Positions 19,501 to 26,902 of a stretch of DNA of 64,000 nucleotides are shown piece after piece. Origin of the DNA: Paenibacillus glycanilyticus (lineage in GTDB: Bacteria > Bacillota > Bacilli > Paenibacillales > Paenibacillaceae); the NCBI RefSeq assembly GCF_023715145.1, contig NZ_JAMBNP010000004.1:124001-188000 (forward strand), read 5' to 3'. The notes below the pieces were generated by a model, which saw only the letters and a list, made by a program, of their open reading frames with translations, ran no database searches and was not told where the DNA came from. Positions within the stretch are counted from its first letter, which is position 1; every line of letters starts with the position of its first letter. The position numbers were made by a program, and so were the translations under genes.

Positions 19501-19638
19501 ATCGAAATTATGTCTTACCAGTGGATACGATGTGCCGCCTGCTCTTAGAATTAGAGGCTCATCCTGTCCCGTTTCACCCAGAAATCGCAGATCATAATGC
19601 ACATTGAGATTTCTGACTGTCGGCTCTCTCAGTAACAT
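16567..19638 (-). CDS. Large protein of unknown family with amphipathic core and NHL-like propeller end
   Basis: Protein of 1023 residues that I do not recognise as a named family. Residues 1-390 look beta-rich. Residues 395-445 and 465-525 are hydrophobic or amphipathic helices (for example IPTVSLILTVGTESS and AIPVVGWGLKALALEGTVA), reminiscent of membrane-inserting segments. Residues 526-625 look like an immunoglobulin-type domain. Residues 820-995 contain NHL-like propeller strands (VAIAPNQTVYVLEKGNQRIQAF, then IQGHIYVLSQYGNGYEADQYY). No signal peptide is present. It starts with ATG behind AAAGGGG, and its stop overlaps the start of the pentapeptide gene. Possible roles are a toxin, a surface or structural protein, or a non-classically secreted carbohydrate binder; none is shown. 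Confidence 0.85.
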   Translation of the reverse strand: MLLREPTVRNLNVHYDLRFLGETGQDEPLILRAGGTSYPLVRHNFDSLSESGFLSEPKDSHPTHYCVSVPHDSSKVQFIRVFGPPDHQGIPTLKAAAISTSTSGKVFSAADTAKSILFLNPSITVLTPDHSDTVLKHMDNSDELSQMVFIIEQLKDGWNTPTVITDDNGQPVLDKEGKPFYAYELHPFLLNLTAGASASIKSKIYSDATLRGVRWNVQPGISHIATNQGNTAVSAVSQSGYHYNLKDGGPQYGVSVAVEKLTDSFELDLKVTNSFIRHMSVYATFYKGDGVTPIEMNDDALLALLRGENLLEVKEWMDALGEAEQLLLGTKSLKFIGNVSAEGTFLGIPVTEASSLFSFQLPTADPIGKLRLSIGSLGNGNSHSDADPNAAWIGIGATSLMELVIPTVSLILTVGTESSKMFDTLFKKVKFIAPTVYSIYTIVKDIINDSSNTGNDVKNMIASLADRIVSTLLTGSEFAAELAAILSAEEVEEAIPVVGWGLKALALEGTVAQLAQTVGEVIASPRVVDFELTVTMDATISLLAAADDGAQPEFAATAAYYIVTAQYSDNTTRTYRGDIQDSKVASISFELKDVPVGGKVTFLAAVYSKEGWLVGGGKTEQLDNLLTPGKGQLLASVNVKQMLYPLNEQMTYQHSQLLVQQNGQYSWQHTAEPPSETAENLGTGGSGHVLENLAGLTLNSNMGLLGYAWQASGMNIPPVDGDNGDNLQLYAFKNISYGPNPNAGVMNTPKGYNKAPLLAYPQLGTESGSAEYFYLDPTGDSENGYHLRRIKPVNDPSVPQNSPSREFNLTEKESWGRFNLNPASMAYHSNGYVIAVNPAYPVMQILQIPSSSQSEDQAPWAMITLGPGTREGLLLQPELVAIAPNQTVYVLEKGNQRIQAFSRGGHPVAAFVDPAYPYWINLVNHDATQDVNYLAMSVEIQGHIYVLSQYGNGYEADQYYLDIYTPAGSHLVTQKGLVAASMAVDLWRNLYTLNFQQISSPEGRTEPSVSEWTPSTPRKDGIQ

Positions 19639-19664
19639 AAATTACCCCTTTCGATATTAGCTTT

Positions 19665-19683
19665 GCTGGTAACGTTATCCAGC
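19665..19683. promoter_or_regulatory. LacI/CcpA-type operator-like sequence
   Basis: GCTGGTAACGTTATCCAGC is a near-perfect palindrome centred on CG, the hallmark of LacI-family operators. It lies between the putative -10 and the start codon of the 1023-residue protein, so a bound repressor would block transcription. The match to cre is only partial. Confidence 0.35.
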
Positions 19684-19696
19684 TACCCGCATGCTC

Positions 19697-19702
19697 ATTA
19701 TA
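19697..19702 (-). promoter_or_regulatory. Putative -10 element of the two-gene operon
   Basis: Minus-strand TATAAT about 60 bases before the ATG at 19638. No good -35 is present at the usual distance. Confidence 0.4.
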
Positions 19703-19792
19703 GTCAATGCCATGAACATATGAAATAAGTCTCTGGAACTACCGAATTCGCTTTGTTTATTTTCATAAAAATGTAAATTATAAGAAAAATAA

Positions 19793-19819
19793 AGAAGCCG
19801 CCGTATATATGCGGCTTCT
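19793..19819 (-). terminator. Second hairpin upstream of the two-gene operon
   Basis: Nine-base perfect arms (AGAAGCCGC and complement) with a nine-base loop, followed on the minus strand by a T-rich tract. It probably acts as a backup terminator for the beta-helix gene and insulates the operon downstream. Confidence 0.6.
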
Positions 19820-19931
19820 GTTATATGGATATTATTGTATGCATAGAGGAAGCGTTACCCACAAACGCTCAAGGCTTTGTCCGTTCGTACTTCTTAAACG
19901 ATGTTTCTTGCGGGGCCGGCACAAAAAGAAA

Positions 19932-19959
19932 ACCGCAAGCGGCTCTCGCCGCTTGCGGT
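19932..19959 (-). terminator. Terminator after the 1066-residue beta-helix gene
   Basis: Perfect 12-base GC-rich arms (ACCGCAAGCGGC and complement), a four-base loop and a T-rich tract on the minus strand. It lies 17 bases after the stop at 19976. Confidence 0.9.
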
Positions 19960-19975
19960 CCAAACAAACATCTAT

Positions 19976-22900
19976 TTACTGAATCGGCGCCAGATTAGCC
20001 CCGCCGATCACGGAATAGGAGGAGCTGCCAGGCGTTTTCCAGCCAACCGCGACATGGTCGCCGCCGCCCTCTTCCTTATGAAGCACCTCGACGTAGTAAC
20101 GCTGGCCGGCTGTCAGCGTGATTTGACCGGACTGTTGGCCCGAATTTTGCGTCCAGCTCAGTTCGTTCACCCAATCGACGACTTCTCCGATTTGTGCTTT
20201 GTTCGCCGGATTATCGTTCGTGCTGAGGTACAGCACGCTGTTGTTATCTCCCGCTATTGAGAATTGGTACGTGCCCGACACTGTAGGCACGATATAGCCG
20301 CGGATCCGCGTGCCGTAATTGTCGCCCCAGTTCGAAGGTGCCTGGAAGCTCGTCAGCGAGCTGGTGCCCGTCGGAGCTGTGCCTGTCGGAATGCTGGCAA
20401 TTGTACTGCCCGTTATATTCGTCCAATACTCGCGCGTAATAGATCCTGTAGGCGTTGGACCGCTCGACGCGTTAGTCGTTACGCTTAGCGCGGAACTAGC
20501 CGCCGAAACATTGCCCGCCGCATCCTTCGCCTTCACCGTAAAGCTATATGCCGTGCTCGGAGACAGACCCGTTACGTTTAGCGTAGTTGCTCCTGTAGTC
20601 GTGCCGGCAAGAGTTGAACCGTTATACACCTCATATCCGGTTACGCCAACATTGTCGGTCGAAGCTGTCCAGGACAGGTTAACGCTGGTCGATGTCTTCG
20701 ATGGCGAAGAAAGTCCGGTAGGAGCCGTAGGTGCCTGTGTATCCCCTGCTGCCGCATTAGTCGTTACGCTCAGCGCGGAGCTGGCCGCCGAAGCGTTGCC
20801 CGCCGCGTCCTTCGCCTTCACCGTAAAGCTGTACGCCGTGCTTGGGGAAAGCCCCGTTACGTTGAACGAAGTCGCTCCTGTAGTCGAACCGGCAAGCGTA
20901 CCGCCATTGTAAATCTCGTAACCCGTCACGCCGACGTTATCCGTCGAAGGGCTCCAGGACAGGTTGACGCTGGTCGACGTTTTCGATGGCGAAGTAAGTC
21001 CTGCCGGAGCAGTCGGTGCTTGCGTATCTCCACCACCGCCGCCAACCGCCATGTTCACGTCGCAAGTTTTATATTGACCCGGCGCCGGATCGCCAAAAGT
21101 GTTGTTGCTGCACATAACTCCGTTCGTGTACGTGCCATAATTGTAAAGGCCAGCTGCGCCGTAACGAACTTCCTTTGTGCCCGTGAAGCTGCACTGGTTG
21201 TTCTCGCCAGCGCAAGGGACCCATACAGGCGTTGGGATCGAGCTTGTCGTGACGCTGATTGCGCTGCTCTGAGCCGATGTGTTGCCGGATGCGTCCTTTG
21301 CTCTCACGGTGAAGCTGTAAGCTGTATTCGAGGTCAAGCCGCTCACCGTAAACGAAGTTGTCGTCGAACCTACTGTCGAACCGGCAAGCACGCCGTCTTT
21401 GTAGACGTCATAACCGGCAATGCCGATATTGTCCGTAGAAGCAGACCAAGTCAGCGTAACGCTTGTATCGGTCTTCGATGGGGATGTCAAATTCGTTGGT
21501 GTCGTCGGAGCCGTCGTATCCGGCGGGCCAGCGATAACCGTAATCGTCTGCTCCTTCACGCTGGCACGGCCGCCGTTATCCCATACGCCGAGAATGACCT
21601 GGTACGTACCCGGCTTCTGGTACGTATACGTCGGGCTGGCTGTCGTAACCGGCAAGCCTTCGCCGAGATCCCACAGATTCTCGACAATCGTACCGTTATC
21701 CGTCGATGTGTTCGTAAACGTCACGGATTGGCCCAGTTGTACAGTCAGCGGAGCCGTGAAGTTCGCGACCGGCTTCGGATCGCTGAAGCCTCTGCTTGTA
21801 AGCTGCGTGTTTGTACCGTTGCCGCTGACCGTATTGTTGCTCCACTCCAGATGCGATGCGGAGGACGGATACTGGTCGATTGACGGACCGCCGTTATTTG
21901 TGATCGTGTTATTGATGAAGCTGAGGCGATCGGTTCCGCCGGCAGTCGTAATTTCGATCGCTTTGCGTCCGTTGTTTGTAATCGTGTTGCTGTCGAACGT
22001 AATATTTTGCGTATTGCCGTGAATGCGGATCGCGTTGCCGTCATAGCCCGGATAGGCTGCAGCCGGATGGCCGGAGGCTCCGTTTTTGATGGTGTTTTTG
22101 TAGAAATATTGGAACTGCTCCGTCTGTCCCGTACCCTCGCCTTGCAGCTGCATGCCCCACATGACCATGTTCTGGACGGTGTTATAGTTCCAGAGCTGGT
22201 ATCCGGTACCCGGCGATTGCTGCATGCCGACCTGCTGGCCGCCGTCGACCATATTTCCGGATGTGACGCCGTGGTCGACCATCACTTCGAGGCCCATATT
22301 GCCTACGGTTGTGCTCGAACCTACATAGTTGTTGCGGACTGCGATATAAGCGGAACGCACCGTGCTGATCCAGTGGTCAACCGTATTGTTCTCGACCAGG
22401 GAATAGTCCACGTTGGTATGTAGCTCGATGCCAAGTCCCTCCATCTGCTGGCCGGTGCCGGTTACCGTGTTGCCCCGGACGATTGCGTAAGGGCTGTCGT
22501 CATTGACGAAGATGCCGCCGCGTCCCGTGTCCGCGACGTAGTTATTTTCGATCAGGGAATGATCCGAACCCCAGCCTACGCGCACGCCGCCGCCCCAATC
22601 CGAATTGACGCCAATGTTCGTAACCACGTTGTCTTTGATCGTCAGATTATCCGTGTTAATCCCGTATAACGCGAACGGGCCGAAGCCGGAGGACATGCCG
22701 AAATCTTTGACCTTGAGATTCAGCATTTTGTTGCCGCTGCCGTTCTCCGAGACAACCGCGGATTGCGGAACCGTGCTGTTATTTGCGTCAAGGGTCATCG
22801 AGGAAACTTCCGCGCCGGATAAGTTATAGAGCGAGAAGAATGTATTGGCTGTTGAAGAATTGTATTCGATAATCGTGTTGTCCCGGCTTTGGCCCGTAAT

Positions 22901-23176
22901 TTTGACGCCGGACTTACCGCTAACCGCGCTTCCCAGATAATACGTACCGTTTGGAATAAATACCGTGTCGCCGCTGGCCGCCGCATTAACCGCCGCTTGG
23001 AAAGCTGCGCTGTCATCGCCCGTGTCGGTGCCGTTCGCGCCGTACGAGGTTACGTTCAAGGATGCCGCATAAGCAGGCATCGCAGGAATGACGGGCAGCA
23101 GCAGGGCTGTAGCGCATAAGATGCTTACGATTTTTTTGTTAGTCTTGGAAGTCCTTAATGACTTCACTAGTTTCAT
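19976..23176 (-). CDS. Secreted beta-helix multidomain protein (PKD, three FN3, PA14), probable polysaccharide-active enzyme
   Basis: Exported protein of 1066 residues. It has a signal peptide (1-37), then a right-handed parallel beta-helix at about 40-465 that opens like pectate-lyase-3 domains (NVTSYGANGTDTGDDSAAFQ) and contains a conserved NDDS loop near 225. Next come a PKD domain (468-548), an FN3 domain (555-645), a Cys-containing module (650-710; four Cys), two nearly identical FN3 repeats (717-906) and a C-terminal PA14-like carbohydrate-binding domain. Beta-helix enzymes of this shape include GH28, GH87 and several lyases, and I cannot choose between them. It is a paralogue of the neighbour at 23392-26037, which has different C-terminal modules. 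Confidence 0.88.
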   Translation of the reverse strand: MKLVKSLRTSKTNKKIVSILCATALLLPVIPAMPAYAASLNVTSYGANGTDTGDDSAAFQAAVNAAASGDTVFIPNGTYYLGSAVSGKSGVKITGQSRDNTIIEYNSSTANTFFSLYNLSGAEVSSMTLDANNSTVPQSAVVSENGSGNKMLNLKVKDFGMSSGFGPFALYGINTDNLTIKDNVVTNIGVNSDWGGGVRVGWGSDHSLIENNYVADTGRGGIFVNDDSPYAIVRGNTVTGTGQQMEGLGIELHTNVDYSLVENNTVDHWISTVRSAYIAVRNNYVGSSTTVGNMGLEVMVDHGVTSGNMVDGGQQVGMQQSPGTGYQLWNYNTVQNMVMWGMQLQGEGTGQTEQFQYFYKNTIKNGASGHPAAAYPGYDGNAIRIHGNTQNITFDSNTITNNGRKAIEITTAGGTDRLSFINNTITNNGGPSIDQYPSSASHLEWSNNTVSGNGTNTQLTSRGFSDPKPVANFTAPLTVQLGQSVTFTNTSTDNGTIVENLWDLGEGLPVTTASPTYTYQKPGTYQVILGVWDNGGRASVKEQTITVIAGPPDTTAPTTPTNLTSPSKTDTSVTLTWSASTDNIGIAGYDVYKDGVLAGSTVGSTTTSFTVSGLTSNTAYSFTVRAKDASGNTSAQSSAISVTTSSIPTPVWVPCAGENNQCSFTGTKEVRYGAAGLYNYGTYTNGVMCSNNTFGDPAPGQYKTCDVNMAVGGGGGDTQAPTAPAGLTSPSKTSTSVNLSWSPSTDNVGVTGYEIYNGGTLAGSTTGATSFNVTGLSPSTAYSFTVKAKDAAGNASAASSALSVTTNAAAGDTQAPTAPTGLSSPSKTSTSVNLSWTASTDNVGVTGYEVYNGSTLAGTTTGATTLNVTGLSPSTAYSFTVKAKDAAGNVSAASSALSVTTNASSGPTPTGSITREYWTNITGSTIASIPTGTAPTGTSSLTSFQAPSNWGDNYGTRIRGYIVPTVSGTYQFSIAGDNNSVLYLSTNDNPANKAQIGEVVDWVNELSWTQNSGQQSGQITLTAGQRYYVEVLHKEEGGGDHVAVGWKTPGSSSYSVIGGANLAPIQ
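20459..21028 (-). repeat. Tandem duplicated FN3 module
   Basis: Two adjacent units of 95 codons (21028-20744 and 20743-20459) encode FN3 domains identical at about 83 of 95 residues by my count, and are also strikingly similar at the DNA level. The first FN3 domain of the protein is more diverged, so this is a recent internal duplication. Confidence 0.85.
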
Positions 23177-23228
23177 GAGTTCACTCTCGCTTTCTTCCTT
23201 GGAATAATGGATGACTTGCTATTCTGGC

Positions 23229-23276
23229 TTACCCGCATAGAAGTTCCTTTCCATGGCACTTGCCGGTATGGACCAT
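23229..23276 (-). CDS. Possible 15-residue leader peptide
   Basis: A short frame encoding MVHTGKCHGKELLCG starts with ATG four bases after the strong site AAAGGAGGTG and ends with TAA. The stop lies 52 bases before the start of the 1066-residue gene. The ribosome site is better than that of most genes here. It could be a leader peptide, a degraded gene start or chance. Confidence 0.35.
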   Translation of the reverse strand: MVHTGKCHGKELLCG

Positions 23277-23391
23277 GCCTCACCTCCTTTCAAAAATGAA
23301 CAAGGAATCAAGGGCCGCCCCGGTAGGACACGGCCGCCTTGACCAGCCATATCGTTGAAATCGTTCGAAGAGTCTTTAGTTCGACACGTCT

Positions 23392-26037
23392 TTATTCTCC
23401 GCTTCCGTATACGATGCGGGCATTTCCCCAATCCGCATGATCCCAATCGGTGCCGTTGCCGCCGTTAGTCACGACCAGCTTCAGCACCTGCGCGCCGCCG
23501 ATATCCAGATCAATCGATGCTGTCTCGGAATCCGCGGTCATGACGCCGCTGTCGTAAGCAAGCACGCCGTCCAGCCATACCTCGAAGCTGACCGCGCCAT
23601 TGCCGTATGTTTCGTCATCTACCCCAACCACGGCGAGGAAACGGCTGTAAGCTCCGCCAACCGTATAGACGATTTCCGAGGCTGCGTGCGTCCCCAGTCC
23701 TTTGGCGTACTCAACGCCGTTAAGCGTGATCGGCCTGCCATCGGAGGATTTGTCGCGCATGATGCTGCCCCAGCCCGCCGATCCGCTGTCCCATGCATAA
23801 TCGCTCAAATAGACGTCGGCTTCAGGCGCGGATTGAACGGCCGTTGCCGGATCACTGGCTTCTGAACGGTTGCCGGCGGCATCCTTTGCCTTCACCGTGA
23901 ACGTATTCGGCGTTCCCGGCAGCAAGCCCGTTGCTTCATATGCCGTTCCGGATGTTGTGCCGATCAGAATGCCGCCGCGAAATACTTCATAGCCCGTAAC
24001 TCCTTTATTGTCCGTCGATGCCGACCAGGTCAGGCTGGCAGTAGTAGCGCCGCTTACTGCAGCGGTCATACCGGCTGGCTTGCCTGGAGGCTCAGCATCC
24101 GGTGCTTCGGTCGCAACACGAAGAGACGCGCTTGGTGCAGAAACGTTGCCCGCGGCATCTTTCGCGCGAAGCGTAATGCCGTAAGTCGTCAGCGGCGACA
24201 GTCCTGTCACGAGGTACGACGTTTCACCCGGAGCGGTAGAGCCGGCAAGCGTTCCGTCCACGAACACATCGTAGCTGACCACCCCTACGTTATCCTCTGC
24301 TGGATTCCAGCTCAGCGCGATTGATTCATCGGTTTGCAGTGGCGAGACGAGACCGCTTGGAGCCGATGGTGCTTGCGTATCCGGTTTCCCTGGGCGCACG
24401 AGTACAAGTCGTTCCTTGAGGCTGGATCGTCCCTCGTTATCCCAGACGACCAGCGTCACCCGATAAGCGCCTAGCCTGTCGTACACGTAGGTTGGTTTTA
24501 CGCTTGCGCTCGGCAATCCGGCGCCAAAGTCCCATAGCTGATGCGAGATCGAGCCGTTGTCCTTAGATTTGTTCACGAATGTGACCGGCTCTCCAACGCG
24601 CACAATGGCAGGCGCTTCGAAATCCGCCGTTGGCTTCGGATTGGAGAAGCCGCGCGATGACGGCTGCGCGTTGCTGCCGTTTCGGAGCACGGTATTCCCT
24701 TTCCACTCCAGGTGTCCGGCCGAAGCAGGGTAAGGATCGACGGCGACGCCTTTGTTGCCCGTAATGATGTTATTTGTGAAGCTCAGCCGGTCGACGCCCG
24801 CCGCTCCCGTGAATTCGATGCCTTTACGCCCGTTGCCGGCGATTAAGTTGCTGTCGAACGTCAGGTTTTGAGAGCTGCCGTGAATGCGCACGCCGTTCCC
24901 GTCATAACCCGGATAAGCCGCGGCGGGATTGCCCTCCTGCGTATTAATGAAGCTGTTCCTGTAGAAATATTGGAACTGCTCGATTTGCCCCGTGCCCTCT
25001 CCTTGCAGCTGCATTCCCCACATGACCATGTTTTTGACTACGTTGTAACCCCATAGCTGATAGCCCGTGCCCGGCGATTGCTGGATGCCGACCTGTTGTC
25101 CGCCGTCCACAATATTGTCTGTCGTTACCGCGTTGTCCGCCATCACCTCAAGGCCGATGCTGCCAACCCTGCCGTCGGCCGGCTTCACGATATTGTTACG
25201 AACCGCTACCGTATCGGAGCGAACCGCGCTGATCCAGAAATCCACTACGTTGTCTTCGATAATGGAATTATCCACGTTCGTGTGCAGCTCGATGGACAAG
25301 CCATGCTCCTTCAGCCCCGAGCCTGTAATTTTGTTGGAGCGAACGATGGCGCCTGGACTGTCGTCGTTGATAAGAATGCCGCCGCGGCCCGTATTCGAGA
25401 TTACGTTGTTCTCGACAAGCACATCGGACGATCCCCAGCCTGCCCGAACGGCCGCACCCCAAATGGAAGCGATTCCAATATTGGCGACAATGTTATCCGA
25501 AATGCTGACGTGAGTTGAACCTACGACGTACAAAGCATGCGGGCCGAAGCCTTCCGTCGCTATAAAATTCTGCACTCTGAGATTTCTCATTTTGTTTTTG
25601 CTTCCGCCCTCGGAGACCACGGCCGACATCGCGATCTGGCTTCCGCTTGCATCCAGGGTTAAGTCCGATACCGAGGCGTTCGTTACATTATGCAAGTAAA
25701 ACATGTATGTATCCGCTGCGGAAGTGAACTGAACGATCGTCTTATCCCGTTTCTCGCCTCTAATGGAAACATCCGATTTGCCCGTTACCGTGCCCGACAA
25801 CTGATACGTGCCTTTTGGAATTAGAACGGTATCGCCTGCCGAAGCCGCATCAACTGCCGCTTGAATCGCCGCTCTGTCATCCAGCCCGTCTTGACCGTTC
25901 GCGCCGTAATCTGCCGCCGAGATCATATTTCCTCCGGCAGGCGGCGCCGCGGCCGCTGCTCCCGGCATTGGGTATGCCGCGCACAGCAAAACGAGCGATA
26001 GGAATAAGCCGGTCACCTTCCGTTTGGATTTCATCAC
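23392..26037 (-). CDS. Secreted beta-helix multidomain protein (PKD, two FN3, NPCBM), probable polysaccharide-active enzyme
   Basis: Exported protein of 881 residues, closely similar to the product of 19976-23176 through the signal peptide, beta-helix (about 37-465, with the same GRGGI..NDDSP loop and the QQVGIQQSPGTGYQLW phrase) and PKD domain. It then has two FN3 domains and ends in an NPCBM domain (about 740-881; YLSDYAWDSGSAGWGS, then KGLGTHAASEIVY), a galactose-type carbohydrate-binding module. It lies upstream of its paralogue, separated by 215 bases. A 27-base palindrome sits about 150 bases ahead of its start. The substrate is unknown, most likely a plant or fungal polysaccharide. Confidence 0.88.
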   Translation of the reverse strand: MMKSKRKVTGLFLSLVLLCAAYPMPGAAAAAPPAGGNMISAADYGANGQDGLDDRAAIQAAVDAASAGDTVLIPKGTYQLSGTVTGKSDVSIRGEKRDKTIVQFTSAADTYMFYLHNVTNASVSDLTLDASGSQIAMSAVVSEGGSKNKMRNLRVQNFIATEGFGPHALYVVGSTHVSISDNIVANIGIASIWGAAVRAGWGSSDVLVENNVISNTGRGGILINDDSPGAIVRSNKITGSGLKEHGLSIELHTNVDNSIIEDNVVDFWISAVRSDTVAVRNNIVKPADGRVGSIGLEVMADNAVTTDNIVDGGQQVGIQQSPGTGYQLWGYNVVKNMVMWGMQLQGEGTGQIEQFQYFYRNSFINTQEGNPAAAYPGYDGNGVRIHGSSQNLTFDSNLIAGNGRKGIEFTGAAGVDRLSFTNNIITGNKGVAVDPYPASAGHLEWKGNTVLRNGSNAQPSSRGFSNPKPTADFEAPAIVRVGEPVTFVNKSKDNGSISHQLWDFGAGLPSASVKPTYVYDRLGAYRVTLVVWDNEGRSSLKERLVLVRPGKPDTQAPSAPSGLVSPLQTDESIALSWNPAEDNVGVVSYDVFVDGTLAGSTAPGETSYLVTGLSPLTTYGITLRAKDAAGNVSAPSASLRVATEAPDAEPPGKPAGMTAAVSGATTASLTWSASTDNKGVTGYEVFRGGILIGTTSGTAYEATGLLPGTPNTFTVKAKDAAGNRSEASDPATAVQSAPEADVYLSDYAWDSGSAGWGSIMRDKSSDGRPITLNGVEYAKGLGTHAASEIVYTVGGAYSRFLAVVGVDDETYGNGAVSFEVWLDGVLAYDSGVMTADSETASIDLDIGGAQVLKLVVTNGGNGTDWDHADWGNARIVYGSGE

Positions 26038-26187
26038 CGTTATCTCTCCTTCGCGCTTGGAATGGGAGCGGATTGATCCTTCCCGTCTCCGCTCTTACAT
26101 CGTGCACAATCCCGCGTTCCGGAGAAACTGTTCATTTTTCGAATAGCAGCACTACGAGGCTGTAATTCGCGTTAATTACTGTATTAA

Positions 26188-26214
26188 TCGTTTTGTATAG
26201 ACTATACAAAACGA
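26188..26214. promoter_or_regulatory. Perfect 27-bp palindrome, probable operator
   Basis: Arms TCGTTTTGTATAG and its exact complement surround a single central A. The core TTGTATAGACTATACAA resembles sites of GntR/HutC-type regulators, such as TTGTATATACAA for TreR. It lies between the terminator of the cupredoxin gene and the beta-helix gene at 26037, so it probably controls the latter. Confidence 0.6.
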
Positions 26215-26220
26215 CTGTAC

Positions 26221-26265
26221 AAAAACGAAAAGCCCGCAGGTTCACCCTGCAGACTTGCGTTTTTC
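26221..26265 (-). terminator. Terminator after the cupredoxin gene
   Basis: Interrupted stem of about 15 pairs (AAAACG..AAGCCCGCAGG with CCTGCAGACTTGCGTTTT), with A and T tracts at its two ends. Confidence 0.55.
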
Positions 26266-26309
26266 GGTATTGGTTAGCCGTACTTTCATTCGAAGCCGTT
26301 GCAGCCGAG

Positions 26310-26711
26310 TTATTTCACGGCAATCGTCCCATGGTACATTAACATGCCGCAGCTGTATTTGTAGGTTCCGGGCGCTAATTCCTCTAAGGTGATGAGGTTA
26401 TCCCCTTTGTTCAAATATTGATTAAAGTCCAGGTCTTTAGATTCAACGCTTGTTATGCAGTTAAAGCTATTTCGCTTAATAAAGTTAAGCTTGGTCGGAA
26501 CTCCTGCCCGAAGCTCAATATTGGAAGGCTGGAAGCCATCATTGGTTATTTCTATATGAATGATTTGATAGCCGTCTTGCTGCGTGATTACGGAGCTTTC
26601 CGCTTTCGCTTCATTATGATTCGGGTTGTAGAAGAACGCAAAGAATAATCCGCAAATCAATAAAATTCCCGCAATCATCCATGTTGTGCTTGACTTAAAT
26701 ACAGTTGTCAT
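26310..26711 (-). CDS. Membrane-anchored cupredoxin-like protein
   Basis: Protein of 133 residues with one N-terminal membrane segment (about 11-28) and an exported cupredoxin fold. Likely copper ligands are Cys-85 (SFNCIT) and the C-terminal loop Cys-121, Met-123/125, His-127 in YSCGMLMYHG. This pattern matches the small cupredoxin_1 proteins found with copper export or electron transfer. No copper ATPase or oxidase gene is nearby, so its partner is not apparent. Confidence 0.85.
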   Translation of the reverse strand: MTTVFKSSTTWMIAGILLICGLFFAFFYNPNHNEAKAESSVITQQDGYQIIHIEITNDGFQPSNIELRAGVPTKLNFIKRNSFNCITSVESKDLDFNQYLNKGDNLITLEELAPGTYKYSCGMLMYHGTIAVK

Positions 26712-26844
26712 CGTTTCCCCTCCATCGCCATCCCCGTTGTACGGTAATTTTGATTATACACTCAAATCGCTCTTGAGCCGGGATTGCCATGTGGATATTG
26801 TTTGAATGAATCGTGAAGATTTATGTACAACTCTAATTGAATAA

Positions 26845-26865
26845 GAGCCGCGAATATCGCGGCTC
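26845..26865 (-). terminator. Terminator after the SDR gene
   Basis: Perfect nine-base arms (GAGCCGCGA and complement) with a three-base loop, about 40 bases after the stop at 26903. The following tract is only moderately T-rich. Confidence 0.65.
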
Positions 26866-26902
26866 CCGTGGGATGAATAGTCAAAATCCGATTGATAATT
26901 CC

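Larger units (their letters stand above)
19639..19931. other. Upstream region of the two-gene operon
   Basis: No gene is seen. It holds a putative -10 at 19697-19702, an operator-like near-palindrome at 19665-19683, and a hairpin at 19793-19819. Confidence 0.7.

Noticed and set aside
20459-21028. FN3 repeats as a CRISPR-like or minisatellite array
   Set aside because: There are only two units, each 285 bases, in frame, and they encode folded domains.
21020-21883. Plus-strand frame of 287 codons opposite the 1066-residue gene
   Set aside because: Arg- and Cys-rich mirror of the repetitive beta-helix, PKD and FN3 coding sequence, with no homology to any family I know.
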